Positions 35,069-43,476 of a stretch of 64,000 bases of DNA are shown one piece after another. The stretch lies in assembly GCF_004006235.1 (NCBI RefSeq), contig NZ_CP034753.1:3906001-3970000 (forward strand). Reading direction: 5' to 3'. How positions within the stretch are numbered: the stretch's first letter is position 1; each line of letters starts with the position of its first letter. This stretch comes from Agromyces sp. LHK192 (lineage in GTDB: Bacteria > Actinomycetota > Actinomycetes > Actinomycetales > Microbacteriaceae). The translations under genes were made by a program, and so were the position numbers. The notes under the pieces were generated by a model that saw only the letters and a program-made list of their open reading frames with translations, was not told the DNA's origin and searched no databases.

Positions 35069-35811
35069 CGACCCCCGCGCTCCTCGCGATCTCGCACGGC
35101 ACCGCGTCGCTGGCCGGGCAGGATGCGGTGCGCCGGCTGGTCGACGCGGTCGCGGAGCGACTGCCCGACGTGACCGTGCGGCTCGGGCACGTCGACGTGC
35201 AGCAACCCGACGTCGAGGCGTCTCTCGCGGCGCTGCCGGCCGGCATGCCCGTCATCGTCGTACCGCTGCTGCTCTCGGCGGGCTACCACGTGCACGTCGA
35301 CCTCACCGAGTCGACGGCCGGGCTCCCGGGCGTCCAGCTCGCCGGGGCGTTGGGCCCCGACCCGAGGCTCGCCCGAGTGCTCGCGCGCCGCATCGGCGAG
35401 CTCGACGCGCTGGGCGCGGACGTGAACGGCCCGCACGCCACCGATGCACTGGTGCTCGCCGTCGCCGGTTCGAGCGACGACCGCGCGAACGACGACTGCC
35501 GCCGCGAGGCGTCGATGCTGGCCGAACAGCTCGGCCGCCCGGTCGTCACCGGGTTCCTCGCCGCGGCAGAGCCGCGCCTCCACGACGCCGTCGCGGCCGC
35601 GCGCGGCTACGGCGGCGCAGGCGCCAGGCGGGTCGTCGTCTCGAGCTATCTGCTGGCGCCCGGGTACTTCCAGGACCTCGCCGCGAAGGGCGGCGGCGAC
35701 CTCATCACGAAGCCGCTGCTCGACGCCGACGACCCGGCGCCCGAGCTCGTCGACCTCGTCGTGGACCGCTACCTGCAGTGCCTCGACGCACCCGTCGCGT
35801 CAACACTGTGA
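35065..35811 (+). CDS. Sirohydrochlorin chelatase, CbiX/SirB type
   Basis: 248 residues made of two homologous CbiX-type halves: LLAISHGTASLAGQDAVRRL carries the metal-binding His, and ALVLAVAGSSDDRANDDCRR starts the second half, where the His is replaced. SAGYHVHVDL provides a further conserved His. It should insert Fe2+ into sirohydrochlorin to make siroheme for the sulfite reductase encoded next. The ATG overlaps the iclR stop. It is 95 nt upstream of the sulfite reductase gene, which has its own promoter. Confidence 0.88.
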   Translation: MTTPALLAISHGTASLAGQDAVRRLVDAVAERLPDVTVRLGHVDVQQPDVEASLAALPAGMPVIVVPLLLSAGYHVHVDLTESTAGLPGVQLAGALGPDPRLARVLARRIGELDALGADVNGPHATDALVLAVAGSSDDRANDDCRREASMLAEQLGRPVVTGFLAAAEPRLHDAVAAARGYGGAGARRVVVSSYLLAPGYFQDLAAKGGGDLITKPLLDADDPAPELVDLVVDRYLQCLDAPVASTL

Positions 35812-35825
35812 CGAAGATCTCCCCT

Positions 35826-35842
35826 GTGTGACACCGTGTGAC
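35826..35842 (+). promoter_or_regulatory. Direct repeat upstream of the sulfur operon promoter
   Basis: GTGTGAC occurs at 35826-35832 and 35836-35842, ten bases apart (one helical turn), about 30 bp upstream of the -35. It is a candidate activator or repressor site; the protein is unknown. Confidence 0.35.
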
Positions 35843-35871
35843 CCGACGTGTCGGCCTGCGTCGGGGCCGGG

Positions 35872-35900
35872 ATGACGCCCCGGCACACCTCGCCTAGCTT
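35872..35900 (+). promoter_or_regulatory. Promoter of the sulfite reductase operon
   Basis: -35 ATGACG (35872-35877), 17-bp spacer, -10 TAGCTT (35895-35900), then exactly six bases to the ATG at 35907: a leaderless start for the long sulfur operon. Confidence 0.6.
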
Positions 35901-35906
35901 CGGGGC

Positions 35907-37649
35907 ATGACGATCAGCGAGACGACCGCGCGGCCCGGGGCATCCGCCCGGCCCGAAGGACGCGTGCGCGCGCCGCGGCCGTCCTCGAAGCCCAACGGGC
36001 AGTGGAAGGTCGACGGCACCGAACCGCTCAACGCGAACGAGGAGTGGAAGCAGCAGGACGGCGGACTGTCGGTGCGCGAGCGCATCGAGCAGACGTACGC
36101 CGCGGGCGGCTTCGCCTCGATCGATCCGACCGACCTGCACGGCCGCTTCCGCTGGTGGGGCCTGTACACGCAGCGCAAGCCCGGCATCGACGGCGGCCGC
36201 ACCGCGACCCTCGAGCCGCACGAACTCGAGGACGAGTACTTCATGCTCCGGGTCCGCATCGACGGCGGGCAGCTCACGACCGAGCAGCTGCGCGTCATCG
36301 CCGGCATCTCGACCGAGTTCGGGCGCGACACCGCCGACCTCACCGACCGGCAGAACGTGCAGCTGCACTGGATCCGCGTCGAGGACGTGCCCGAGATCTG
36401 GCGCCGGCTCGAGGGCGTCGGACTCGAGACCACCGAGGCGTGCGGCGACGTGCCGCGCGTCGTGCTCGGCTCCCCCGTCGCTGGCATCGCCGCCGACGAG
36501 CTGATCGACCCGACCCCCGCGATCGACGAGATCACGAGCCGCTTCATCGGCGACGAGTCGCTCGCGAACCTGCCGCGCAAGTTCAAGTCCGCGATCACCG
36601 GGCACCCCAGCCAGGACGTCGTGCACGAGATCAACGACGTCGCCTTCGTCGCGGTCGAGCACCCGACGCTGGGGGTGGGCTACGACCTGTGGGTCGGCGG
36701 CGGCCTGTCGGTCGCGCCGCGCCTGGCCGAGCGCCTCGGCGTGTGGGTCGCACCCGACCGGGTCGCCGAGGCCTGGCACGGCGTCGCCCAGATCTTCCGC
36801 GACTACGGGTTCCGCCGGCTGCGCAACCGCGCGCGCCTGAAGTTCCTGCTCGCCGAGTGGGGGCCCGAGAAGTTCCGCGAGGTCCTCGAGACCGAGTACC
36901 TCGACTCGCCGCTGCCCGACGGCCCGTCGGCGCCGACGCCCTCGACCCCCGGCGACCACGTCGGCGTGCACCGGCAGAAGGACGGCCGGTTCTACGTCGG
37001 CGTCACGCCGATCGTCGGCCGCGTCTCGGGGCCGACCCTCGCGAAGCTCGCCGACGTGATCGAGGCGCACGGCTCGACCCGCCTGCGCACCACGCCGCAC
37101 CAGAAGCTCGTCGTCCTCGACATCCCCGAGGAGCGCGTCGAGTCGCTCATCGCGGCGCTCGACGAACTGGGCCTCCAGTCTCGCCCGAGCCTCATCCGCC
37201 GCGGCACGATCGCGTGCACCGGCATCGAGTTCTGCAAGCTCGCGATCGTCGAGACGAAGGGCTACGCCACGCAGGCGGTGCTCGAGCTCGAGGAGCGCCT
37301 CGCCGACCTCGAGGCGGAGCTGCCGCACCCGATCTCGCTGCACGTCAACGGATGCCCCAACTCCTGCGCGCGCATCCAGACCGCCGACATCGGGCTCAAG
37401 GGCCAGCTCGTCACCATCGACGGCGAGCAGGTGCCGGGCTACCAGGTGCACCTCGGCGGCGGGCTCGCGTCCAAGGACCGCGACGAGGCCGGCCTCGGCC
37501 GCACCGTGCGCGGCCTCAAGGTCGCCGCCGACGGCATCGCGGACTACGCCGAGCGCGTCGTCCGACGCTTCATCGACGAGCGCGACGCCGCGGCCGACGA
37601 GACGTTCGCCCAGTGGGCGCACCGGGCCGACGAGGAGGCCTTGCAATGA
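35907..37649 (+). CDS. Ferredoxin-dependent sulfite (nitrite/sulfite) reductase
   Basis: 580-residue siroheme/[4Fe-4S] reductase reducing sulfite to sulfide with six electrons. Two pseudo-symmetric ferredoxin-like halves are visible: LTDRQNVQLHWIRVEDVPEI and RLRTTPHQKLVVLDIP. Cluster ligands lie in ACTGIEFCKLA (about 434-440) and NGCPNSCAR (about 482-486). Nitrite reduction is possible in this family, but neighbours cysH, cysD, cysN and the siroheme genes indicate assimilatory sulfite reduction. The stop overlaps cysH by 4 nt. Confidence 0.93.
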   Translation: MTISETTARPGASARPEGRVRAPRPSSKPNGQWKVDGTEPLNANEEWKQQDGGLSVRERIEQTYAAGGFASIDPTDLHGRFRWWGLYTQRKPGIDGGRTATLEPHELEDEYFMLRVRIDGGQLTTEQLRVIAGISTEFGRDTADLTDRQNVQLHWIRVEDVPEIWRRLEGVGLETTEACGDVPRVVLGSPVAGIAADELIDPTPAIDEITSRFIGDESLANLPRKFKSAITGHPSQDVVHEINDVAFVAVEHPTLGVGYDLWVGGGLSVAPRLAERLGVWVAPDRVAEAWHGVAQIFRDYGFRRLRNRARLKFLLAEWGPEKFREVLETEYLDSPLPDGPSAPTPSTPGDHVGVHRQKDGRFYVGVTPIVGRVSGPTLAKLADVIEAHGSTRLRTTPHQKLVVLDIPEERVESLIAALDELGLQSRPSLIRRGTIACTGIEFCKLAIVETKGYATQAVLELEERLADLEAELPHPISLHVNGCPNSCARIQTADIGLKGQLVTIDGEQVPGYQVHLGGGLASKDRDEAGLGRTVRGLKVAADGIADYAERVVRRFIDERDAAADETFAQWAHRADEEALQ

Positions 37650-38389
37650 CGGTCAGCCTCGCCCCCCGCACCGCCGTCAAGCGCCCGGCCGACGAGCTCC
37701 GCGAGATCGCCGAACGCGGCGAGGCCGAGCTTCGCTCGCTCGCCGACGGCGAGGCATCCGCCTACGAGGTCGTCGCCTGGGTCGAGCGCAACTTCTCGTC
37801 GGATGCCGCGGCCGTCGCCTGCTCGATGGCGGATGCGGTGCTGCCGCACGTGGTCGCCCAGTCGCTGCCGGGTGTCGACGTGCTCTTCCTCGACACCGGA
37901 TACCACTTCGCGAAGACGTACGAGACCCGCGAGCTCGTCGCCGACGCGCTCGACGTGCGCATCGTCGACGTGCTCCCCGACCAGACCGTCGCCGAGCAGG
38001 ACGCCGAGTTCGGCGCGGAACTGTTCTCGCGCGACCCGAACCTGTGCTGCGCACGCCGCAAGGTCGCACCCCTGCAGGACGCGCTGTCGGGCTACGAGGT
38101 GTGGTTCACCGGCGTCCGCCGCGACGAGGCACCGACGCGCACGAACACGCCGCTGGTCACCTGGGACGACCGCAACGGGCTCGTGAAGGTCAACCCGCTC
38201 GCGGCCTGGCGCTTCGACGACCTCATCGACCACTCGGCAGCCTTCGGCGTGCCGGTGAACGACCTGCTCTCGCAGGGCTACCCGTCGATCGGGTGCGAGC
38301 CGTGCACGAAGCGGGTCGCCCCCGGCGAAGACCCCCGATCCGGCCGCTGGGCCGGGCTCTCCAAGACGGAATGCGGGTTGCACCTATGA
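37646..38389 (+). CDS. cysH: Adenylyl-sulfate (APS) reductase, CysH type
   Basis: 247 residues. It reduces APS (or PAPS) to sulfite with thioredoxin. Paired cysteines CC at 134-135 and CxxC at 217-220 form the [4Fe-4S] site of the bacterial APS-type enzymes, and the catalytic Cys is in the C-terminal ECGLHL (243). The nucleotide-binding AVACSMADAV and LDTGYHF are conserved. The iron-sulfur site predicts APS as substrate, which fits the lack of an APS kinase in the operon. ATGA overlaps with both neighbours. Confidence 0.95.
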   Translation: MTVSLAPRTAVKRPADELREIAERGEAELRSLADGEASAYEVVAWVERNFSSDAAAVACSMADAVLPHVVAQSLPGVDVLFLDTGYHFAKTYETRELVADALDVRIVDVLPDQTVAEQDAEFGAELFSRDPNLCCARRKVAPLQDALSGYEVWFTGVRRDEAPTRTNTPLVTWDDRNGLVKVNPLAAWRFDDLIDHSAAFGVPVNDLLSQGYPSIGCEPCTKRVAPGEDPRSGRWAGLSKTECGLHL

Positions 38390-39318
38390 CGCACACGCTG
38401 CTCGACGGCGCCGTGACCACGGCGACCGGGCTCGACACGCTCGACCTCCTCGAGGCCGAGGCGATCCACATCATCCGCGAGGTCGTCGCCGAGTTCGAGC
38501 GGCCCGTCCTGCTGTTCTCGGGCGGCAAGGACTCGGTGGTCGTACTGCACCTCGCGACGAAGGCCTTCCGGCCGGGCCGCGTGCCGTTCCCCGTGCTGCA
38601 CGTCGACACCGGCCACAACTTCCCCGAGGTGATCGCGTTCCGCGACGAGACCGTCGAACGCCTCGGCATCCGCCTCGAGGTCGCGTCGGTGCAGGACTAC
38701 ATCGACGACGGCCGCCTGCACGAGCGCGCCGACGGCACCCGCAACCCGCTCCAGACGCTGCCCCTGCTCGACGCGATCGCGGCCGGAAAGCACGACGCCG
38801 TGTTCGGCGGCGCCCGCCGCGACGAGGACAAGGCCCGCGCGAAGGAGCGCATCATCTCGCTGCGCGACGAGTTCGGGCAGTGGGACCCGCGCAACCAGCG
38901 GCCCGAGCTGTGGAGCCTGTACAACGGCCGGCACACGCCGGGCCAGCACGTCCGCGCGTTCCCGATCTCGAACTGGACCGAGCTCGACGTCTGGCGCTAC
39001 ATCGAGCGCGAGGGCATCGCGCTTCCGCCGCTCTACTACGCGCACGAGCGCGAGGTGTTCCGGCGCGACGGCATGTGTCGCGCGGTCGGCGACGTCTCGC
39101 TGCCCGAGCCCGGCGAGCAGGTCGAACGCCGGCTGGTGCGCTACCGCACCGTCGGCGACATGAGCTGCACCGGCGCCGTCGAGTCGGATGCCACGGAGGT
39201 CGCGGCCGTCGTGCGCGAGGTCGCCCGCACCACGGTGACCGAGCGCGGTGCCACCCGCGCCGACGACCGCCTCTCCGAGGCCGCCATGGAGGACCGCAAG
39301 AAGGACGGGTACTTCTGA
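38386..39318 (+). CDS. cysD: Sulfate adenylyltransferase small subunit CysD
   Basis: 310 residues. PP-loop SGGKDSVVVLHLA (about 45-57), LHVDTGHNFPEVIAFRD, GGARRDEDKARAKERI and the C-terminal RRLVRYRTVGDMSCTGAVES through RLSEAAMEDRKKDGYF are diagnostic. With CysN it makes APS from ATP and sulfate. The ATG overlaps cysH by 4 nt and the stop shares one base with cysN. Confidence 0.97.
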   Translation: MTHTLLDGAVTTATGLDTLDLLEAEAIHIIREVVAEFERPVLLFSGGKDSVVVLHLATKAFRPGRVPFPVLHVDTGHNFPEVIAFRDETVERLGIRLEVASVQDYIDDGRLHERADGTRNPLQTLPLLDAIAAGKHDAVFGGARRDEDKARAKERIISLRDEFGQWDPRNQRPELWSLYNGRHTPGQHVRAFPISNWTELDVWRYIEREGIALPPLYYAHEREVFRRDGMCRAVGDVSLPEPGEQVERRLVRYRTVGDMSCTGAVESDATEVAAVVREVARTTVTERGATRADDRLSEAAMEDRKKDGYF

Positions 39319-40616
39319 TGAGCACGCTGTTCCGCTTCGCGACCGCGGGTTCGGTCGACGACGGCAAGTCGACCCTGGTCGGCCGCCTGCTGCACGACTC
39401 GAAGGCGATCCTCGCCGACCAGCTCGAGCAGGTCGCGCGCACCTCGGTCGAGCGCGGCTTCGGCCAAGGCACAGGGTTCGACTTCGCGCTGCTCACCGAC
39501 GGCCTGCGGGCCGAGCGGGAGCAGGGCATCACGATCGACGTCGCCTACCGCTACTTCTCGACGGGCGCGCGGAGCTTCATCCTCGCCGACTGCCCGGGGC
39601 ACGTGCAGTACACGCGCAACATGGTCACGGGCGCGACGACGGCCGACGCCGTGGTCGTGCTCATCGACGGTCGCAACGGCGTGCTCGAGCAGACCCGGCG
39701 TCACCTCGCGGTGGTCGCGCTCCTGCGCGTGCCGCACGTCATCATCGCGGTCAACAAGATCGACCTGCTCGGCTACGACGAGGCCGCGTACGCCGCGGTC
39801 GACGCCGAGGTGCGGCGCGTCGCCGCCGAACTCGGGCTCGGCGAGGTGCACGTGCTGCCGGTCTCGGCGCTCGAGGGCGACAACGTCGTCGACCGTTCGG
39901 CCAACACACCCTGGTACGACGGCCCGGCGCTGCTCGAACTGCTGGAGTCTCTGCCCGCGCACGACGAACTCGAGACGGAGTACGACGAGTTCCGGCTGCC
40001 GGTGCAGTTGGTCATCCGCCCCCAGGGCGGGCTCGCGCCCGACCTCGCGGCCGACGCCGAGGCATCCGAGTCGCTGCGCGACTACCGCGGATTCGCGGGC
40101 CGCGTGGCCAGTGGACGCATCAGGGTCGGCGACCGCGTCTCGGTGTTCCCGTCGGGGATCGAGACCACCGTCGCAGGCATCGACATCGCCGGCGCACCCG
40201 CCGAGGAGGCCGTCGCGCCGCAGTCGGTGACGCTCCGGCTCGCCGACGACGTGGACGCCGCGCGCGGTGCGGTCATCGGCGGCGCCGGATCGCTGCCCGC
40301 CCCGAGCCGCGAGATCGACGCCGAACTCTTCCAGCTCGACGCCCGACCGCTCACGGGCGGATCGCGCGTGCTCGTCAAGCACGGCACCCAGGTCGTGCAG
40401 GCCCTCGTCTCCGAGGTGTCGAGCCGCCGCGACCTCGACACCCTCGCCCACGAGCCGGCCACCGTGCTCGAAGTCAACGACATCGGCCGGGTGACGCTGC
40501 GACTCGCGGCCGACCTGCCGCTCGAGCCGTACGAGGCGAACCGGTCCGCCGGGTCGTTCCTCGTCATCAACCCCGCGGACGGCGCCACGCTCGCCGCCGG
40601 GATCACCCACGCCTGA
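39318..40616 (+). CDS. cysN: Sulfate adenylyltransferase large subunit CysN (GTPase)
   Basis: 432 residues, EF-Tu-like GTPase: P-loop GSVDDGKSTL (about 11-20), switch II DCPGHVQYTRNM, base motif NKIDLLGY, then beta-barrel domains. GTP hydrolysis drives APS formation by CysD. No C-terminal CysC kinase domain is fused and none is encoded nearby, consistent with the APS-type reductase upstream. It starts in TGATG overlap with cysD. Confidence 0.97.
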   Translation: MSTLFRFATAGSVDDGKSTLVGRLLHDSKAILADQLEQVARTSVERGFGQGTGFDFALLTDGLRAEREQGITIDVAYRYFSTGARSFILADCPGHVQYTRNMVTGATTADAVVVLIDGRNGVLEQTRRHLAVVALLRVPHVIIAVNKIDLLGYDEAAYAAVDAEVRRVAAELGLGEVHVLPVSALEGDNVVDRSANTPWYDGPALLELLESLPAHDELETEYDEFRLPVQLVIRPQGGLAPDLAADAEASESLRDYRGFAGRVASGRIRVGDRVSVFPSGIETTVAGIDIAGAPAEEAVAPQSVTLRLADDVDAARGAVIGGAGSLPAPSREIDAELFQLDARPLTGGSRVLVKHGTQVVQALVSEVSSRRDLDTLAHEPATVLEVNDIGRVTLRLAADLPLEPYEANRSAGSFLVINPADGATLAAGITHA

Positions 40617-40640
40617 GGCATCCGCCTCACGCAACGGGCG

Positions 40641-40676
40641 CACCACCCGCACCACCCGCACCACCCGCACCACCCA
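40641..40676 (+). repeat. Four tandem copies of a 9-bp unit
   Basis: CACCACCCG repeated four times (last copy ends CCA), in the 91-bp gap between cysN and the substrate-binding protein gene. A similar CGCACCACC-based repeat is found upstream of the Dpp/Opp ATPase gene near 59.9 kb. Confidence 0.8.
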
Positions 40677-40707
40677 TCATCCGAACCGCATCAGAGGAGG
40701 CGACACC

Positions 40708-41793
40708 GTGAACCACAAGGCCAGCAAGACCGTCCTGACCATCACCGCACTTGGAGCCGCCGCCATGATGCTGGCCGGATGCGCGACGGGAGGTGCCCAG
40801 GCGGAAGCGGGCTCCGGCGAGGCGAAGACGTCGCCCGCCGAGGAGCTGCGCCTGGGCTACTTCGCGAACGTCACGCACGCGCCCGCGCTCGTCGGCCTCG
40901 AAGAGGGCCTGTTCGCCGACGCGCTCGGCGACACCGAGATCACGACCCAGGTGTTCAACGCCGGGCCGGCCGCCATCGAGGCGCTCTCGGCAGGCGCGAT
41001 CGACGCGACCTACATCGGGCCGAACCCGTCGATCAACACGTTCATCCAGTCGGGCGGCGAGTCCGCCAACATCGTGGCGGGCGCCGCCACCGGCGGCGCC
41101 GCGCTCGTCGTGCGCGAGGGCATCGAATCGGTCGACGACCTCGAGGGCACCACGATCGCGACGCCGCAGCTCGGCAACACGCAGGATGTCGCGCTGCGCA
41201 GCTGGCTCGCCGACGAGGGCTACGAGACCGATGTGCAGGGCGGCGGCGACGTGCAGATCACGCCGATCGAGAACGCGCAGACGCTGACGCTGTTCCAGCA
41301 GGGGCAGATCGACGGCGCCTGGCTGCCCGAGCCGTGGGTCTCGCGTCTGGTCGAGGAGGCCGGTGCGAGCGTGCTGGTCGACGAGGCCGACCTCTGGGAG
41401 GACGGTGCGTTCCCGACGACCGTGCTGCTGGTCCGCCAGGACTTCCTGAAGGAGCACCCCGAGACCGTCGAGGCACTGCTCCAGGGCCACATCGCCGCCG
41501 TGGAGTGGATCGAGGAGAACGCCGACGAGGCGCCGGCCACGATCAACGCCGCGATCGAGGAGCAGACCGGCAAGCCCCTCGTCGACGCCGTGATCACGCG
41601 GGCCCTCGAGCACGTCACGTTCTCGGTCGACCCGGTCGCCGGCGCGTTCGAAACGCTCGTGGCCAACGGCCTCGAGGCGGGCACGCAGAAGGACGGCTCG
41701 ATCGAGGGCCTCTTCGACCTGCGTCTGCTCAACGGCCTGCTCGAGGAGGCCGGCGCCGAACCGGTCACCGCCGCGGGCCTCGGCGAGGAGTAG
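40708..41793 (+). CDS. Sulfonate/sulfate-type ABC transporter substrate-binding lipoprotein
   Basis: 361 residues. Signal peptide with lipobox LAGC (Cys about 26), then an SsuA/TauA/NrtA-type binding fold: LRLGYFANVTHAPALVGLEE, AGPAAIEALSAGAIDATYIG, DGAWLPEPWVSRLVEE. The family binds sulfonates, taurine, nitrate or similar oxyanions. Sitting after cysN in the same operon, a sulfur anion such as sulfate or an alkanesulfonate is most likely, but no monooxygenase (SsuD/TauD) is nearby. The GTG at 40708 has GGAGG 9 nt upstream. Confidence 0.88.
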   Translation: MNHKASKTVLTITALGAAAMMLAGCATGGAQAEAGSGEAKTSPAEELRLGYFANVTHAPALVGLEEGLFADALGDTEITTQVFNAGPAAIEALSAGAIDATYIGPNPSINTFIQSGGESANIVAGAATGGAALVVREGIESVDDLEGTTIATPQLGNTQDVALRSWLADEGYETDVQGGGDVQITPIENAQTLTLFQQGQIDGAWLPEPWVSRLVEEAGASVLVDEADLWEDGAFPTTVLLVRQDFLKEHPETVEALLQGHIAAVEWIEENADEAPATINAAIEEQTGKPLVDAVITRALEHVTFSVDPVAGAFETLVANGLEAGTQKDGSIEGLFDLRLLNGLLEEAGAEPVTAAGLGEE

Positions 41794-41801
41794 GAGCCGA
41801 C

Positions 41802-42548
41802 ATGACCAGCCGCACCCCGACGATCCGGATCGAGCACGTGGGCAAGCGCTTCGGCACCGGCCCCGTCGTGCTCGACGACGTGAACCTCGACATCGCACCC
41901 GGCGAGTTCGTGTGCCTGCTCGGGGCGTCGGGGTGCGGCAAGTCGACCCTGCTCAACCTCATCGCGGGACTCGACCGGCCGACCTCGGGCACGATCGAGA
42001 CCCCCGAGGCCGGCTCGGCTGTGATGTTCCAGGAGTCGGCGCTCATGCCGTGGCTGACGGCGAGCCGCAACGTCGAACTCGCGCTCCAGCTCCGCGGGGT
42101 GGGGCGTCGCGAGCGGCGGGCGCAGGCGATCGAACTGCTCGACGTCGTCAACCTCGCCGACGCCGCCGACAAGCGGCCGCACGAGCTCTCGGGCGGCATG
42201 CGGCAGCGGGTCGCGCTGGCCCGCGCGCTCGCGCAGGACCGCCCCGTCCTCCTCATGGACGAGCCGTTCGCCGCGCTCGACGCGATCACCCGCGACCTCC
42301 TGCACGAGGAGCTCGAGCGCGTCTGGAGGCAGACGGGCCGCACCATCGTCTTCGTCACACACAATGTCCGCGAAGCAGCGCGGCTGGGGCAGCGCGTCGT
42401 CCTCCTGTCGAGCCGCCCCGGCCGTGTCGCGGGCGAGTGGCGGATCGCCGAGACCGAGGGCCGCCGCATCGAATCGCCCGAGGTCGCAGCCCTCTCGATC
42501 GAGATCACCGAACGACTGCGGAAGGAGATCCGCCGAAATGCCGCGTGA
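41802..42548 (+). CDS. ABC transporter ATP-binding protein, SsuB/TauB type
   Basis: 248 residues. Walker A GASGCGKST, Q-loop MFQESALMPWL, signature [15 protein letters not shown], Walker B VLLMDEPFAALD, and H-loop VTHNVREA. It energises the neighbouring permease. Start ATG 8 nt after the binding-protein gene, with a TAGGAG ribosome site overlapping that gene's stop. Confidence 0.93.
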   Translation: MTSRTPTIRIEHVGKRFGTGPVVLDDVNLDIAPGEFVCLLGASGCGKSTLLNLIAGLDRPTSGTIETPEAGSAVMFQESALMPWLTASRNVELALQLRGVGRRERRAQAIELLDVVNLADAADKRPHELSGGMRQRVALARALAQDRPVLLMDEPFAALDAITRDLLHEELERVWRQTGRTIVFVTHNVREAARLGQRVVLLSSRPGRVAGEWRIAETEGRRIESPEVAALSIEITERLRKEIRRNAA

Positions 42549-43476
42549 AGACCTCCTCATCGATCCGGGGCTCGACACGGCTCCCGCTCAGCCCGCCCGG
42601 CTCGCCGGCAGCCATGACGACCTCCGCTCGCTGGAGGCCGGCCTGGACCGCCTGCAGACCGACGTCGGGCACCGCGTGGGCGTCTGGCGCCGGTTCACGA
42701 CCAGCGTGCTGCCGCCCATCGTCTTCGTCGTCGCGCTCATCGCGGCGTGGCAGCTCTACATCGTGATCGCGCAGCCCCGCCCCGACCTCGTCCCCGGCCC
42801 GCTCGACGTGGCCGCGGCCATCGGCAGCGCCTGGGAGTCGGGCCGGCTGCAGCTGGCGGTCGCCACGAGCCTGGAGCGGGGCATCCTCGGATTCCTCATC
42901 GCGATCGCCGTGGGCACGCCGCTGGGGCTCCTCCTCGCCGAGGTCAAGCCGATCCGCCGCGCGGTCGGCCCGATCATCTCGGGCCTGCAGGTGCTGCCGT
43001 CGGTCGCCTGGGTCCCGGCCGCGATCATCTGGTTCGGGCTGACGGATGCCACCGTCTACTTCGTGATCCTCATGGGCGCGATCCCCTCGATCGTGAACGG
43101 CCTGATCGCGGGCATCGATCAGGTGCCCCCGCAGTTGCGCCGCGTCGGCACGGTGCTCGGCGCCGGTCGCGTCCGCCTGCCGCTGCTCATCGTGCTGCCG
43201 GCCGCGCTGCCCGGCTACATCGCCGGACTCAAGCAGGGCTGGGCGTTCTCGTGGCGCTCGCTCATGGCCGCCGAGATCATCGCCACCGGCGGCGCGATCG
43301 GGTTCGGCGTCGGTGCGATGCTGCAGCAGAGCCGCGAGCTCGCCGACCTCGCCGGCGTGCTCGCCACGATCCTCGTGATCCTCTCGATCGGCATCCTCAT
43401 CGAACTCGTCTTCTTCGCCCCGCTCGAGCGTCGGATGCTCCGCCGCCGCGGCCTGCTGCAGGACGGTGCGCGATGA
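42538..43476 (+). CDS. ABC transporter permease, SsuC/TauC type
   Basis: 312 residues. A 55-residue hydrophilic N-terminus is followed by six membrane segments and the EAA loop GRVRLPLLIVLPAALPGYIAG. The sequence GLQVLPSVAWVPAAIIWFGL is typical of sulfonate/nitrate permeases. It overlaps the ATPase gene by 11 nt and cobA by 4 nt, so all are one transcript. Confidence 0.93.
   Translation: MPREDLLIDPGLDTAPAQPARLAGSHDDLRSLEAGLDRLQTDVGHRVGVWRRFTTSVLPPIVFVVALIAAWQLYIVIAQPRPDLVPGPLDVAAAIGSAWESGRLQLAVATSLERGILGFLIAIAVGTPLGLLLAEVKPIRRAVGPIISGLQVLPSVAWVPAAIIWFGLTDATVYFVILMGAIPSIVNGLIAGIDQVPPQLRRVGTVLGAGRVRLPLLIVLPAALPGYIAGLKQGWAFSWRSLMAAEIIATGGAIGFGVGAMLQQSRELADLAGVLATILVILSIGILIELVFFAPLERRMLRRRGLLQDGAR

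Noticed and set aside
35907..37649. Naming the reductase nirA as a nitrite reductase
   Set aside because: The sulfur neighbours favour sulfite; the family motifs do not separate the two substrates.
40708..43476. Naming the ABC genes ssuA, ssuB and ssuC
   Set aside because: No monooxygenase is nearby and the family also includes nitrate, taurine and other anion transporters, so symbols were left empty.
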